A stretch of 49,514 nt of DNA, from positions 1-49,514 of the forward strand of contig PBSS01000018.1 of assembly GCA_002726315.1 (NCBI GenBank), given 5' to 3'. The position numbers and the translations under genes were made by a program. Under the pieces are notes generated by a model that ran no database searches, was not told the DNA's origin, and saw only the letters and a list, made by a program, of their open reading frames with translations. Position 1 is the stretch's first letter, and each line of letters begins with the position of its first letter. This document shows positions 32,678-41,781 of the stretch, piece after piece. The DNA comes from Acidimicrobiaceae bacterium (GTDB lineage: Bacteria; Actinomycetota; Acidimicrobiia; Acidimicrobiales; MedAcidi-G1).

Positions 32678-35094
32678 GCGCTGGTGACAGGGATGGGGAT
32701 TCTGGCATCGTGACAGGCCTTCACGTCTAGTCTTGTCCCACTCTCGACGTGTTCGTAGAGAGTGGTGCGCTGCTTCAAATTCCTTCCTAGTGGCTCGACC
32801 AGGGCACGCAACTCCACCTCGGTCATCATCTGACCGTGGTCGGCCCCAGCGGCACGGGAGATATTCTCATCGATGAGCGTGCCGCCGAGGTCATTAGCAC
32901 CTGCCTGAAGTAGTTGACGGACGCCAGCACAACCGATCTTGACCCACGAAGCCTGGATATTTGGTATTAGATCGCGGTAAGCGATACGGGCAACGGCGTG
33001 TACAAGCAGAGTTTCGCGGAACGTCGGCCCGCGACGGGCCTTGTGTTGCAGATATATGGGAGACGCCATATGCACGAAAGGAAGGCCGACAAATTCAGTG
33101 AAGCCACCAGTCTCTTTCTGGAGATCCCTACACGACAGGAGATGTCGAACCCAGTGGTCAGGTCTTTCGACAGATCCAAACATCATCGTGACATTCGACG
33201 CCAAGCCGACAGCGTGTGCGGTCCTGTGGGCATCTAGCCATTCGTCAGACGAGATCTTGTCGGGGCAGAGCAGTTCACGGATGCCATCATCGAGGATCTC
33301 TGCGGCTGTTCCGGGAAGAGATTTTAGGCCAGCGTCCATCAGGCGTTGCAGGTACTCGCTAAGTGGCTCGGCGAGGCGACGAGCCCCCTCGATCACCTCA
33401 AGCGCTGTAAATCCGTGGACGTGTATGTCGGGAACCGCATCACAGACTGCTTTCGTAACTGCTATGTAGTAGTCACCATCGAAGTCTGGATGGATTCCGC
33501 CCTGTAGGCAGACCTCGGTCGCGCCCATACGAGCACCGGTGGCGGCGCGATCAACAATCTCGGCAATTTCGAGTAGATATGGAGTTCCCCTTAGATCGAG
33601 TGACATCGGCCCTTTTGAAAAGCCACAGAAGCGACACTTGTATGTGCAGATGTTGGTGTAATTGATATTTCTGTTCGCTACGAAGGTGACTGATTCTCCG
33701 TTGATCTCACGACGCATCTCGTCGGCTACTTCGGCTATAGCAACTACCTCACCACCCCTGGCCGAGAACAAGGTCACCAACTCGTCATGTCCGGCCTCCT
33801 GGCCGTCCAGCACACCGTCAAGCACCTCGTTGACCGGTCCACCAGAGGTAGAAACTCCGGGGACGAGAACAATCGGGGAGCGGGGTGCACCTGAATACCA
33901 GGCTGTCGAGTTCACGCTAAGCCTGCGAGCTGTTGAGCCGTCCCTATCAGTAATCTCGTTGAAAACCTCGGGAAGGTGAGTCCCGGGATCATCGCGTGCC
34001 AAGGATTCGGAGTCGCTCCTGTCGAGTACAGCAAAATGGAGATTGGAGTGCAGCCAGCGCATCGGATCAGAGGCAAATTCGGGATAAACGGTTAGCCGAG
34101 GTGCGAGAACGTGTCCGTGGTCCTCGGTCACCTGCCTGAGTGGTTCGAGACCCGGCCATGGACGTTCTGGGTTCACGTGATCAGCGGTAATAGGCGAAAT
34201 GCCTCCCCAGTCATCGATACCTGCTGAAACCAAATCACCGAAGTCGTCGGTGAGGTTTGGTGGCGCCTGAAGGTGGATTTCGGGAGGAAGCAAGAGTCTG
34301 GCTAGGGAAATCGTGTCGAGGTACTCATCGCTGTCACCCGGATCGCAGTTACGCATCGCCGTGCCTGGCTTGGGGAGGAAATTCTGGATGATTACCTCTT
34401 GAATGTGACCGTAGCGAGCATGGGATTCCGCTATGCATTGGAGGGCCTGTATCCGAGAGGAGCGGTCCTCCCCGATTCCAACGAGAAGCCCTGTTGTGAA
34501 CGGGATCGAGAGGCGTCCCGCCTCCTCGAGAGTGGCAAGGCGTCTCTGAGGTTCCTTGTCTGGGCACATTCTGTGGCATGCGAGATCGGGGTCCAGGGAT
34601 TCGAGCATCATCCCCTGGGATGCCGACACCTTCCGGAGGCGCGACAGGTCGTCACCATTCAGTGCTCCAGCATTCGCATGTGGCAACAGCCCGGTCTCCT
34701 CTAGTACCAACTCAGCCATCTCCGCCAAGTATTCGATGGTGGAATTGAACCCGTGTCTGGCAAGCCAGCTCGCTGCCACCGGGTACTGCGATTCGGGACT
34801 TTCACCGAGCGTGAAGAGCGCCTCATGGCAGCCGACGGCGGCCCCGGCCTTGGCAATTTCCAGAACTTGCTCAGGTTTCAGGTACGGCGATCCTAGACGG
34901 GCCGGTGGCTGAGCGAAGGTGCAGTAACCGCAGTGGTCTCTGCAGAGTTTAGTAAGGGGGATGAATACCTTAGGACTGAAAGTGATTCGGTTGCCGTGAC
35001 AACGGCCGCGCACCTCGCGGGCAGCGGCCCGTAGTTCTTCGCCTTGTAGGTGCAGGCATTCAACTGTCGACAGCGGGAGTGTTTCTCTTTCCAC
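32674..35094 (-). CDS. fbiC: FbiC: fused CofG/CofH, 7,8-didemethyl-8-hydroxy-5-deazariboflavin synthase
   Basis: An 806-aa double radical-SAM enzyme that makes FO, the deazaflavin core of coenzyme F420, from tyrosine and 5-amino-6-ribitylaminouracil. The N-terminal CofG half has Cys51-x3-Cys55-x2-Cys58 (CRDHCGYC), the C-terminal CofH half Cys483-x3-Cys487-x2-Cys490 (CTYKCRFC). Start GTG 35094 is the first possible start: an in-frame TAA lies 9 bases upstream. Slightly shorter than mycobacterial FbiC (856 aa) at the N-terminus. No other F420 gene is present in the window. Confidence 0.96.
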   Translation of the reverse strand: MERETLPLSTVECLHLQGEELRAAAREVRGRCHGNRITFSPKVFIPLTKLCRDHCGYCTFAQPPARLGSPYLKPEQVLEIAKAGAAVGCHEALFTLGESPESQYPVAASWLARHGFNSTIEYLAEMAELVLEETGLLPHANAGALNGDDLSRLRKVSASQGMMLESLDPDLACHRMCPDKEPQRRLATLEEAGRLSIPFTTGLLVGIGEDRSSRIQALQCIAESHARYGHIQEVIIQNFLPKPGTAMRNCDPGDSDEYLDTISLARLLLPPEIHLQAPPNLTDDFGDLVSAGIDDWGGISPITADHVNPERPWPGLEPLRQVTEDHGHVLAPRLTVYPEFASDPMRWLHSNLHFAVLDRSDSESLARDDPGTHLPEVFNEITDRDGSTARRLSVNSTAWYSGAPRSPIVLVPGVSTSGGPVNEVLDGVLDGQEAGHDELVTLFSARGGEVVAIAEVADEMRREINGESVTFVANRNINYTNICTYKCRFCGFSKGPMSLDLRGTPYLLEIAEIVDRAATGARMGATEVCLQGGIHPDFDGDYYIAVTKAVCDAVPDIHVHGFTALEVIEGARRLAEPLSEYLQRLMDAGLKSLPGTAAEILDDGIRELLCPDKISSDEWLDAHRTAHAVGLASNVTMMFGSVERPDHWVRHLLSCRDLQKETGGFTEFVGLPFVHMASPIYLQHKARRGPTFRETLLVHAVARIAYRDLIPNIQASWVKIGCAGVRQLLQAGANDLGGTLIDENISRAAGADHGQMMTEVELRALVEPLGRNLKQRTTLYEHVESGTRLDVKACHDARIPIPVTSA

Positions 35095-35124
35095 TTCGGC
35101 AAGTTAGCAGTTGGCCTTACCCAA

Positions 35125-36237
35125 CTATCGACCGGGGCCGGTAGCAAATTTGAGCGTGGAGGCCTTCTCTGCCAGGCTGACCAGGAGACCTTCGAACGAG
35201 GCGATGAAGGCATTGAGTCCGTCTTCTTCGAGCTTTTCAGACACATCGTCAAGGTCGATCCCGGTAGTGCTAAGTGCTTCCAGGAGATCCCTGGCTGCAG
35301 TCGGGTCGGCATCGATCGTCCGAGAAACCGTGCCATGATCCTCAAAGGCTTCAAGGGTTGCATCGGGGATCGTATTGACCGTTTGCGGTCCAATGAGGGC
35401 ATCAACGTAGAGCGTGTCTGGGTACTTGGGATTCTTTGTGGAGGTCGAAGCCCATAGAGGCCTCTGGACACGTGCTCCGCGCTCCAGTAGCGCCTCCCAC
35501 CGAGGGCCGCTAAAGGTGTTCTTGAAAAGCTCGTAGGCGACATGTCCCTGGGCTACCGCTGCTCTGCCTCGCAGGTCCAGGGCAGAGGGCGTGGCGATTT
35601 CTTCCAAGCGCCGATCCACTTCAGTTTCGGTGCGGCTGATAAAGAATGATGCCACCGAGGCCACACTGGAAAGATCGCCGGAACAAGCTTCGAGCCCGGA
35701 GATGTATGCCTCCATTACCTGTTTGTAACGCTCTAGGGAGAAAATAAGGGTGACGTTGATGCTGCGACCCTCAGAGATCATCTGACGGATTGAAGGCAAC
35801 CCCTCGACAGTGCCGGGTATTTTTACCAGAAGGTTCGGTCGTCCTATTCGCTCACTGAGTTCTCTGGCTGCCTGCGTAGTGCCGTCTGTATCGTTGGCAA
35901 GCGAAGGGTCTACTTCGACTGAAACATAGCCATCGACGCCGTTGGACTTCTCATAGATGGGATCCAGCAAGTCGAGTGCTCCCGTAATATCGCTCGTGAC
36001 TAGTTCCCAGTAGCTCTCCTCGATTGATTTGCCAGCTGCCTTCAGCTCTGCCAACTGATCGTCGTAAACATCAGTGTTCGACATCGCCATTTGGAAAATC
36101 GATGGATTCGAAGTAATTCCGCGCACACCACGGTCAATCCATTCCTGCAGCTCACCCGATGTGAGCCAGCCCCGTCGGAGGTTGTCGAGCCATGGACTCT
36201 GACCCTGGTCTTGGTACAAGTCGTGCAGTCTTGTCAT
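35125..36237 (-). CDS. tal: Transaldolase
   Basis: A 370-aa enzyme of the non-oxidative pentose phosphate pathway, moving a dihydroxyacetone unit between sugar phosphates. The N-terminal GVRGITSNPSIFQMA, the Schiff-base Lys region LLVKIPGTVEGLPSI, and VNVTLIFSLERYKQV are characteristic of the actinobacterial long form. It is 26 bp downstream of transketolase on the same strand, a common pairing, so the two probably form an operon. The 3' end is 30 bp before the fbiC start, so read-through into fbiC is possible. Confidence 0.96.
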   Translation of the reverse strand: MTRLHDLYQDQGQSPWLDNLRRGWLTSGELQEWIDRGVRGITSNPSIFQMAMSNTDVYDDQLAELKAAGKSIEESYWELVTSDITGALDLLDPIYEKSNGVDGYVSVEVDPSLANDTDGTTQAARELSERIGRPNLLVKIPGTVEGLPSIRQMISEGRSINVTLIFSLERYKQVMEAYISGLEACSGDLSSVASVASFFISRTETEVDRRLEEIATPSALDLRGRAAVAQGHVAYELFKNTFSGPRWEALLERGARVQRPLWASTSTKNPKYPDTLYVDALIGPQTVNTIPDATLEAFEDHGTVSRTIDADPTAARDLLEALSTTGIDLDDVSEKLEEDGLNAFIASFEGLLVSLAEKASTLKFATGPGR

Positions 36238-36263
36238 TTGCTCTCCTGTGCGGTGCAGCGAGG

Positions 36264-38234
36264 TCAGATACCCAATAGGGCCCGGGCCGTATCGGCAACG
36301 GCTTGCGAGGTGATGCCAAGCTTTGCCATGACCTCCTCGCCTGGTGCAGATACACCGAACCTGTCGATACCGACGGACTCATCTGCCCACTTTGACCATC
36401 CGAAGGTGACTCCAGCTTCCACAGAGACAGTGGGTATGGATGTGGGTAACACGTCTTCACGATAAGAGTTGGGTTGGGCCTCAAAGAGATCAGTGCTGGG
36501 CATAGAGACAACCCTGACGGCGACTCCCCCAGCAGTAAGCGTTGCTGCGGCGTCAAGGGCAACACTCACCTCACTGCCCGTTCCAATCAACACGACATCG
36601 GGACAAGTCTCCGAGTCGGCCAATACATACCCGCCTCTATTGACCAGTGCGTGGTTTTCAGTCCCGATGAGAACAGGGACGTCCTGTCTGGTCAGGAGCA
36701 TCGCCACCGGCCCTTCAGCATCGACGGCGTATCGCCATGCTGCTGCAGTTTCATTTGCGTCTGCAGGGCGGAAGACAATTAGACCTGGGATAGTTCTCAA
36801 CGCGGCAGCATGTTCGACCGGTTGGTGGGTAGGACCATCTTCGCCAACGCCAACCGAGTCGTGTGTCCAGACGAAAACGGATTTAGCACCACTCAACGCG
36901 GCCAACCTAACGGCACCTCGCATGTAGTCACTGAAAACCAGAAATGTCCCACATACCGGCAAGGCACCACCGTGAAGGGCCAGGCCATTGCAGATGGCTC
37001 CCATGGCATGCTCTCGAACTCCAAAGAAGATTTGTCGACCTTCCGGGCAATCGGCGCTCTGCACGCCGTGCCCACTGATCGCTGTACCAGTGTTGCCAGT
37101 CAAATCGGCGCCGCCACCAATCAGTCCGGGAACCACGCCGGATAGGGCCTTGATGCATGAGTTGCCTGCCTTGCGTGTCGCCACGAATGATCCAACTTCC
37201 CACACCGGGAGGTTCACCTCCCAGTCACTGAGGCCACCAGACCGCTGGCAGGCCTCCCATTCCACAACGTCGGAAGCTTTCGATTCCAGTCGAGAAGTCC
37301 ACGCTTTGCGTTTAGAGGCGCCGCGCCTCCCTGCGCGACTATAAAACTCAGCCACGTTGGAGGGAACCCAGAAGGACTCACCAGCAGGAATTCCAAGCCT
37401 TTCCCGAGTCTCGGCAATGCCTTCTTCCTTTAGGGAATAACCATGCACTGCTGATGTGTCGACATCGGGGGAGGGGTTACCAATATGGCTACGGAGCACA
37501 ATGAGGGAAGGGCGGCCGGACTCACCCATGGCGGATCGGATGCCGGCCTCTATAGCGTCGAGATCCTCAGCACCTTCACCGAGGTTGATTACGTGCCAGC
37601 CGTAGGAACCAAACCTTGCCGGAGTGTCATCTGATGAGGCCAGCTCTGTCGGTCCGTCGATGGTGATGTGGTTGTCGTCGTAGATGGCAACTAGGCGACC
37701 TAGGCCGAGGTGGCCGGCAAGAGAGGCGGCTTCGTGACTAATGCCCTCGGCTAAGTCACCATCTCCGCAGACAACGAAGGAGTGGTGGTCACAGAGCTCA
37801 GATCCGAAGCGAGCTCTCAGATTCCGTTCAGCAATTACCATTCCAACCGCGTTTGCAAACCCCTGACCGAGGGGCCCTGTGGTCACCTCCACACCGGCTG
37901 TATGGCCTACTTCCGGATGACCGGGTGTAGCAGATCCCCACTGCCTGAACTTCCGAAGGTCATCGAGTGTGAGGCCGTGGCCAGTTAGGTGAAGCATCGA
38001 GTAGAGCAGAATCGAGGCATGGCCAGCGGAGAGGATGAAGCGGTCTCGGTCGGGCCACTGTGGATCAGCAGCGTCATAGGTCATGATCCGGGTCCAGAGC
38101 ACGTGGGCCAGAGGGGCAAGTGCCATGGCCGTCCCCTGGTGGCCTGAGCGCGCGGCGTGAGGTCCGTCCATCGCCAGACCCTTGACTACGGCAACTGCCT
38201 GACGCTCCAGCTCAGCATCGGTAACGTTCGTCAT
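36264..38234 (-). CDS. tkt: Transketolase
   Basis: A 656-aa thiamine diphosphate enzyme transferring two-carbon units between sugar phosphates. Hallmarks are GHQGTAMALAPLAHVLW, RDRFILSAGHASILLYSMLHLTG, the TPP-binding GDGDLAEGISHEAASLAGHLGLGRLVAIYDDNHITIDG, and in the second domain FFGVREHAMGAICNG. The ATG at 38234 is preceded by AGGGAC and is preferred to the frame start 38270, which adds a short Arg-rich leader. Normal length for the family. It heads the tkt-tal pair. Confidence 0.96.
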   Translation of the reverse strand: MTNVTDAELERQAVAVVKGLAMDGPHAARSGHQGTAMALAPLAHVLWTRIMTYDAADPQWPDRDRFILSAGHASILLYSMLHLTGHGLTLDDLRKFRQWGSATPGHPEVGHTAGVEVTTGPLGQGFANAVGMVIAERNLRARFGSELCDHHSFVVCGDGDLAEGISHEAASLAGHLGLGRLVAIYDDNHITIDGPTELASSDDTPARFGSYGWHVINLGEGAEDLDAIEAGIRSAMGESGRPSLIVLRSHIGNPSPDVDTSAVHGYSLKEEGIAETRERLGIPAGESFWVPSNVAEFYSRAGRRGASKRKAWTSRLESKASDVVEWEACQRSGGLSDWEVNLPVWEVGSFVATRKAGNSCIKALSGVVPGLIGGGADLTGNTGTAISGHGVQSADCPEGRQIFFGVREHAMGAICNGLALHGGALPVCGTFLVFSDYMRGAVRLAALSGAKSVFVWTHDSVGVGEDGPTHQPVEHAAALRTIPGLIVFRPADANETAAAWRYAVDAEGPVAMLLTRQDVPVLIGTENHALVNRGGYVLADSETCPDVVLIGTGSEVSVALDAAATLTAGGVAVRVVSMPSTDLFEAQPNSYREDVLPTSIPTVSVEAGVTFGWSKWADESVGIDRFGVSAPGEEVMAKLGITSQAVADTARALLGI

Positions 38235-38346
38235 AACAGTCCCTGGTCGGCCTAAGCGCGGCGCCACCATATCCTCCTGTTGGTCATCAGTTGGCCACCA
38301 CCTCTAGCCTGCAGCCGCTGTTGAGCAGGTGGCCGTAAGTCGGAAA

Positions 38347-39456
38347 CTATCTTGCGGCAGAGGAACCGAAGAGCAACCCTGAGGCCGCGAAGCCGTGAAC
38401 GTGGTGGCCGGGTCCGGCAGGGCCCATCTCCCCAGAACAAAACATGCCTGCAACTGTTGTGGTCCCTAAGCCATCACAGAACAACTCTGTGTCGTGAGAA
38501 GACCTGGGAAAGAAGCGTCTCCCTCGTCGTTCGCAGGTGAAGAGGAGAGCACTTTCGGCTTGTCGTGGGTGAAGGAGTTGTTCCAGTTCGCGACTGGCAA
38601 AATCGGGATCTCGTATGTGGAACTGGGCAGTCATGCCAATGATTGGTAGCCCACCGCATGCAACCGAACCCGAAACATTGTCAGCACCGACTACATCTCT
38701 GACGAGGAAATCTCTTGGACGCAGTGTTCCTGAATGTTCATCGATTGCAAAACCAACTTGGAGATGCTGAATGGCCCAACCACGATCCGCTTCTGACAAT
38801 GAAGCGACAGCTTCCTCAAGTCGCCGGAGTGCAGTTTGCCCGCCAAGCTCCAGGATCAGGTTCTGCCTGGCGTCGGTGACGGTTAATGGGCTGCCTATCG
38901 GACGACACCCCTGAGATACCAGCGGAACGATGCCAAGGCCGTCTGGAAGGGCCGCCGTCACCGCACCACTGGTTTGGACATCGGCGTCGGCTAGGAAGAG
39001 GTTCCTAGTGCCACTTGTGGGGAGCGAAGTGAGTCCACCAACCAACGTCACCCCGGGAGGAACTGAGGAGAGGGTCGTATCGGCATCAAAGGTCAAAGGG
39101 TCAGCTAGGACGATCACGGTGGAACCTTCTGGAGTATCACCCAGTTCGAGTCGCGTACCGGAACTTGAGACCTCGACCGGGCCTGTATGGCCTGCCCACA
39201 GGACAATTGCCGCAGCGTTCTCTACCGCCTGCCTGTGGGCCATCACTGAGGTGGCTGTAGAGCCGAGCAGATGGCCCGGTTCGAGGCCCTGGCGCACAGC
39301 ACGTGCGATTTGTACGAACTGGTCGATGTGTGTGCCTGAGACGAACAGTACGGCGAACCCAGGTGAGGGCCCTATCCGTTCGAGGACTTGACCAATGACC
39401 TCAGCTATGGCAACCCGGGGGTCGCCGTGTTCAGACAGTGCGGCCGCGTATCGCAT
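38347..39456 (-). CDS. FIST domain protein
   Basis: A 369-aa protein with a FIST_N module (about residues 30-200) and FIST_C module (about 210-345). FIST domains are predicted ligand-sensing modules often linked to signal transduction; some bind amino acids. Recognisable segments are FVSGTHIDQFVQIARAV, GSTATSVMA, LADPLTFDADT, the GGLTSLPTSGTRNLFL region and the C-terminal CSGEMGPAGPGHHVHGFAASG. It stands alone here, with no fused kinase or cyclase domain. The start is 84 bp from the divergent PBP4-type gene, so the two could share a control region. Confidence 0.88.
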   Translation of the reverse strand: MRYAAALSEHGDPRVAIAEVIGQVLERIGPSPGFAVLFVSGTHIDQFVQIARAVRQGLEPGHLLGSTATSVMAHRQAVENAAAIVLWAGHTGPVEVSSSGTRLELGDTPEGSTVIVLADPLTFDADTTLSSVPPGVTLVGGLTSLPTSGTRNLFLADADVQTSGAVTAALPDGLGIVPLVSQGCRPIGSPLTVTDARQNLILELGGQTALRRLEEAVASLSEADRGWAIQHLQVGFAIDEHSGTLRPRDFLVRDVVGADNVSGSVACGGLPIIGMTAQFHIRDPDFASRELEQLLHPRQAESALLFTCERRGRRFFPRSSHDTELFCDGLGTTTVAGMFCSGEMGPAGPGHHVHGFAASGLLFGSSAAR

Positions 39457-39540
39457 GGATTGAACCTAGGGGTCCTGCATTGCACCCTATCCGGGGTGCG
39501 CGATGTCGCAAGGGAAGCAGCCCTAGCATGTCGCTCCGTG

Positions 39541-40971
39541 ATGAGGCGCCAACTGTTGCCGTTCGTGATGTCCTTGGCCCTGCTTGGAACTGCCTGGCAA
39601 ACTCGAGCCACAGACTCAGCAGGCGACAGGCCGCCAGTTGTTGTGTCCAACCCTCCTGCTGCATCACTCGCCACTCCGCTCATCTCAGTCCGTCGAATTC
39701 CGCTGTTTCTCCAAGCGCCTGAAGCTGATCGGCGTCTGGTGAGCGATCTCGAAGGCGTGGTATCAGGCCTTCCTAACAACAGTTGCGTTGCTGTGACAGA
39801 GCACGGCCGGCTGATCTATGGCGCCAATGAGACGGCTCCGCTTGTCCCAGCAAGTACCCAAAAGTTGGTCTTGGCTCTCGCTGCACTGGAGAAGATGGGC
39901 GGAGACCGGATCTTTTCGACGAAGCTCCTCAGCCGATCTGCACCGGTAAACGGCATCGTAGACGGTGACGTTTGGCTTGTTGGAGGTGGAGATCCACTTT
40001 TGATGACCAAAGACTATGTGGATCGTTTCGATGACTCGATGGCATACACAGACATGGGGCTCCTTGCTGACCAGGTAGTAGATGCAGGCATCAGTTCCAT
40101 TGCCGGGGCAGTGATTGGGGATGAGAGTTGGTTCGATTCCCTCCGTTACGTCGATACATGGCCTGCACGCTTCAGGCCAGGCCAGCAGAACCAGACTGGA
40201 CCGCTCAGCGCACTGTCTGTTAACGACGGGTTTACCTGGTGGCATGCCGAGAACACCGCTAATGGCCTCAACACACCTGCAAACGACCCAGCAGCATTTG
40301 CGGCAGCCTTTTTTGATGACCTTCTTGAGGATCGAGACATGGTTATCAAGAGGCCTGCACAGGCAGGGATCGCTCCCCTCGATGCCGTGATAGAGCTTGC
40401 CAGTATTGACTCTCCACCTCTTACTGACATTGTCAACCAGATGCTCGTGACTTCCGACAACACAACAGCCGAGCTCCTGTTGAAGGCCCTCGGAGCGGAA
40501 GTCGGCCCACCTGGATCCACCGTCAAAGGTACGGAGGTGGTCTTGGCAGCGTTGGTCGCAGCAGGCCATGACCTGACTGGAATCTTTGCTGCCGACGGAT
40601 CCGGCCTAGATGCCGGAAACAGGGTCACATGTGACATCCTGACCTCCCTCCTAGAGGACACCGAGCACGGCCCTAGTCTCGTCTCGAGCATGGCCATTGC
40701 AGGGCTCTCTGGGACGATGAGACGCCGTCTGGCTGGGTCGTCTGCAGAGGGCCGCACAAGGGCAAAGACGGGGACGTTGAGGGATGTTGCCAGCCTTGTC
40801 GGACAGGTGGAATCCATCGAGGGTCGGGTTCTTACATTCGCAGTCATGACCAACGCCGAACCGCTTCCTAGTGGAGTAAAGAGTCTCCATGACCAAGTCG
40901 TACTGAATTTGGTGACCTATCCGTCCGGGCCCGATCTGGAGCTTCTTGTGCCCCTTGCCGTCGCTGGCTGA
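39541..40971 (+). CDS. dacB: D-alanyl-D-alanine carboxypeptidase/endopeptidase (PBP4/DacB type)
   Basis: A 476-aa exported peptidoglycan hydrolase (S13 family). A signal peptide is visible at the N-terminus (MRRQLLPFVMSLALLGTAWQ and onward to TRA). The serine active-site SxxK is in PASTQKLVLALAAL, SxN is in SDNTTAELLL, and KTG is in RAKTGTLRDV. A roughly 150-residue insertion between SxxK and SxN is as expected for PBP4 types. ATG 39541 is preferred; GTG 39538 is adjacent. The open frame reaches 39388 but that part lacks gene-like features and overlaps the FIST gene. It ends 53 bp before a string of small membrane genes. Confidence 0.93.
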   Translation: MRRQLLPFVMSLALLGTAWQTRATDSAGDRPPVVVSNPPAASLATPLISVRRIPLFLQAPEADRRLVSDLEGVVSGLPNNSCVAVTEHGRLIYGANETAPLVPASTQKLVLALAALEKMGGDRIFSTKLLSRSAPVNGIVDGDVWLVGGGDPLLMTKDYVDRFDDSMAYTDMGLLADQVVDAGISSIAGAVIGDESWFDSLRYVDTWPARFRPGQQNQTGPLSALSVNDGFTWWHAENTANGLNTPANDPAAFAAAFFDDLLEDRDMVIKRPAQAGIAPLDAVIELASIDSPPLTDIVNQMLVTSDNTTAELLLKALGAEVGPPGSTVKGTEVVLAALVAAGHDLTGIFAADGSGLDAGNRVTCDILTSLLEDTEHGPSLVSSMAIAGLSGTMRRRLAGSSAEGRTRAKTGTLRDVASLVGQVESIEGRVLTFAVMTNAEPLPSGVKSLHDQVVLNLVTYPSGPDLELLVPLAVAG

Positions 40972-41024
40972 GCAGCCAGCCTCAGGAGTCACCCTACTGA
41001 CAGTCGCTGTAGCGTTATCACTCC

Positions 41025-41324
41025 ATGGCATTCGATAGACCACCCGGCGACCTGTTGGACCTTTTCCAGCGCTACCTGCGGCAAGAGACCTTGGACCCTC
41101 TCCGCTCCACTGGCCGATTCCTGCTGTTTGGCGTCAGCGGGTCCTTGTGCCTTGGAGTGGGGGCAGTCATGTTGGCCGTGGGAGGCCTCAGGCTCCTTCA
41201 AGGTATTGGGGTGTTGGCAGGAGCCTGGTCGTGGGTACCGTATCTTGTAGTGGCTGGAACTCTTGGATGCCTTGCCGCTCTCTCAATCTCACGTATCGGA
41301 GGTGGTCGTGGGCTCGACAGGTGA
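41025..41324 (+). CDS. Small membrane protein, actinobacterial holin-like
   Basis: A 99-aa protein with two membrane helices (FLLFGVSGSLCLGVGAVMLAVGGLRLL and WVPYLVVAGTLGCLAALSI) after a polar amphipathic N-terminus that contains LFQRYLRQETLDPLR. The layout resembles the phage-holin superfamily III-like proteins encoded in many actinobacterial genomes, which are not part of phages; whether they form pores is unknown. It begins the tightly packed operon that runs through 44556, overlapping the next gene by 17 bp. Confidence 0.7.
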   Translation: MAFDRPPGDLLDLFQRYLRQETLDPLRSTGRFLLFGVSGSLCLGVGAVMLAVGGLRLLQGIGVLAGAWSWVPYLVVAGTLGCLAALSISRIGGGRGLDR

Positions 41325-41523
41325 GAAACCGGTCACCAGAGAGGACCTCGAGACGGAACTCCGCCGCACTCTGGGGAGAGTCGGCGACACTGGTGAATCC
41401 CGAAAGCCCGGGATAGTTGCCATTGTCGTGCTCGTCGGTGGGGCACTCCTGGTGGCCACCTATTTCATTGGTCGACGAATTGGCAGGGTCAGGTCAACTG
41501 TTGTGGAGGTGCGGCGGATCTGA
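41308..41523 (+). CDS. Small single-pass membrane protein
   Basis: A 71-aa protein: a polar, acidic-and-basic N-terminal half (EKPVTREDLETELRRTLGRVGD) and one membrane helix (IVAIVVLVGGALLVATYFIG) with a basic tail (RRIGRVR). The N-terminal part faintly resembles DUF3618-type segments. GTG 41308 is chosen because GGAGG (41298-41302) lies 5 nt upstream; the open frame begins earlier. It overlaps both neighbours. No function known. Confidence 0.65.
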   Translation: MGSTGEKPVTREDLETELRRTLGRVGDTGESRKPGIVAIVVLVGGALLVATYFIGRRIGRVRSTVVEVRRI

Positions 41524-41780
41524 TGAGATTGCCATCATTATCGGGTGTGACCTGGTCTCTGTTGCGGCGCTGTCTTCTAGGTGGAAGACGTCGATGGTGG
41601 GGGACTGTGTTGGTCCTGGTGCTTGGCCGTCTCCTGCAGCGCCTATCAAAGCTCGGGACGGCACCTGTTGTGTTCAAGCGTGCACTGAAACCTGGGGAGG
41701 GTGTGCTCGTTTCGCACTTGTCTGAAGATGTAGAGAGTGCTCACGGTCGCTGGCCAGAGAGTCATCGCGGGTCGGCTTGA
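41523..41780 (+). CDS. Small basic membrane-associated protein
   Basis: An 85-aa protein with an Arg-rich N-terminal segment (LLRRCLLGGRRRWW) and one hydrophobic helix (GTVLVLVLGRLL). The C-terminal half is soluble. The ATG overlaps the stop of the previous gene by one base (TGATG), and the next start lies 1 base after its stop. I do not recognise a family. The tight packing supports it as a true gene more than its sequence does. Confidence 0.6.
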   Translation: MRLPSLSGVTWSLLRRCLLGGRRRWWGTVLVLVLGRLLQRLSKLGTAPVVFKRALKPGEGVLVSHLSEDVESAHGRWPESHRGSA

Positions 41781-41781
41781 G

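Noticed and set aside
38293-38334. GGCCACC/GGTGGCC inverted repeat as a terminator for the FIST gene
   Set aside because: The loop is 28 nt and no T-run follows on either strand.
41025-41324. Phage remnant because of a holin-like protein
   Set aside because: No other phage genes are nearby, composition is like the neighbours, and such proteins are common in actinobacterial chromosomes.
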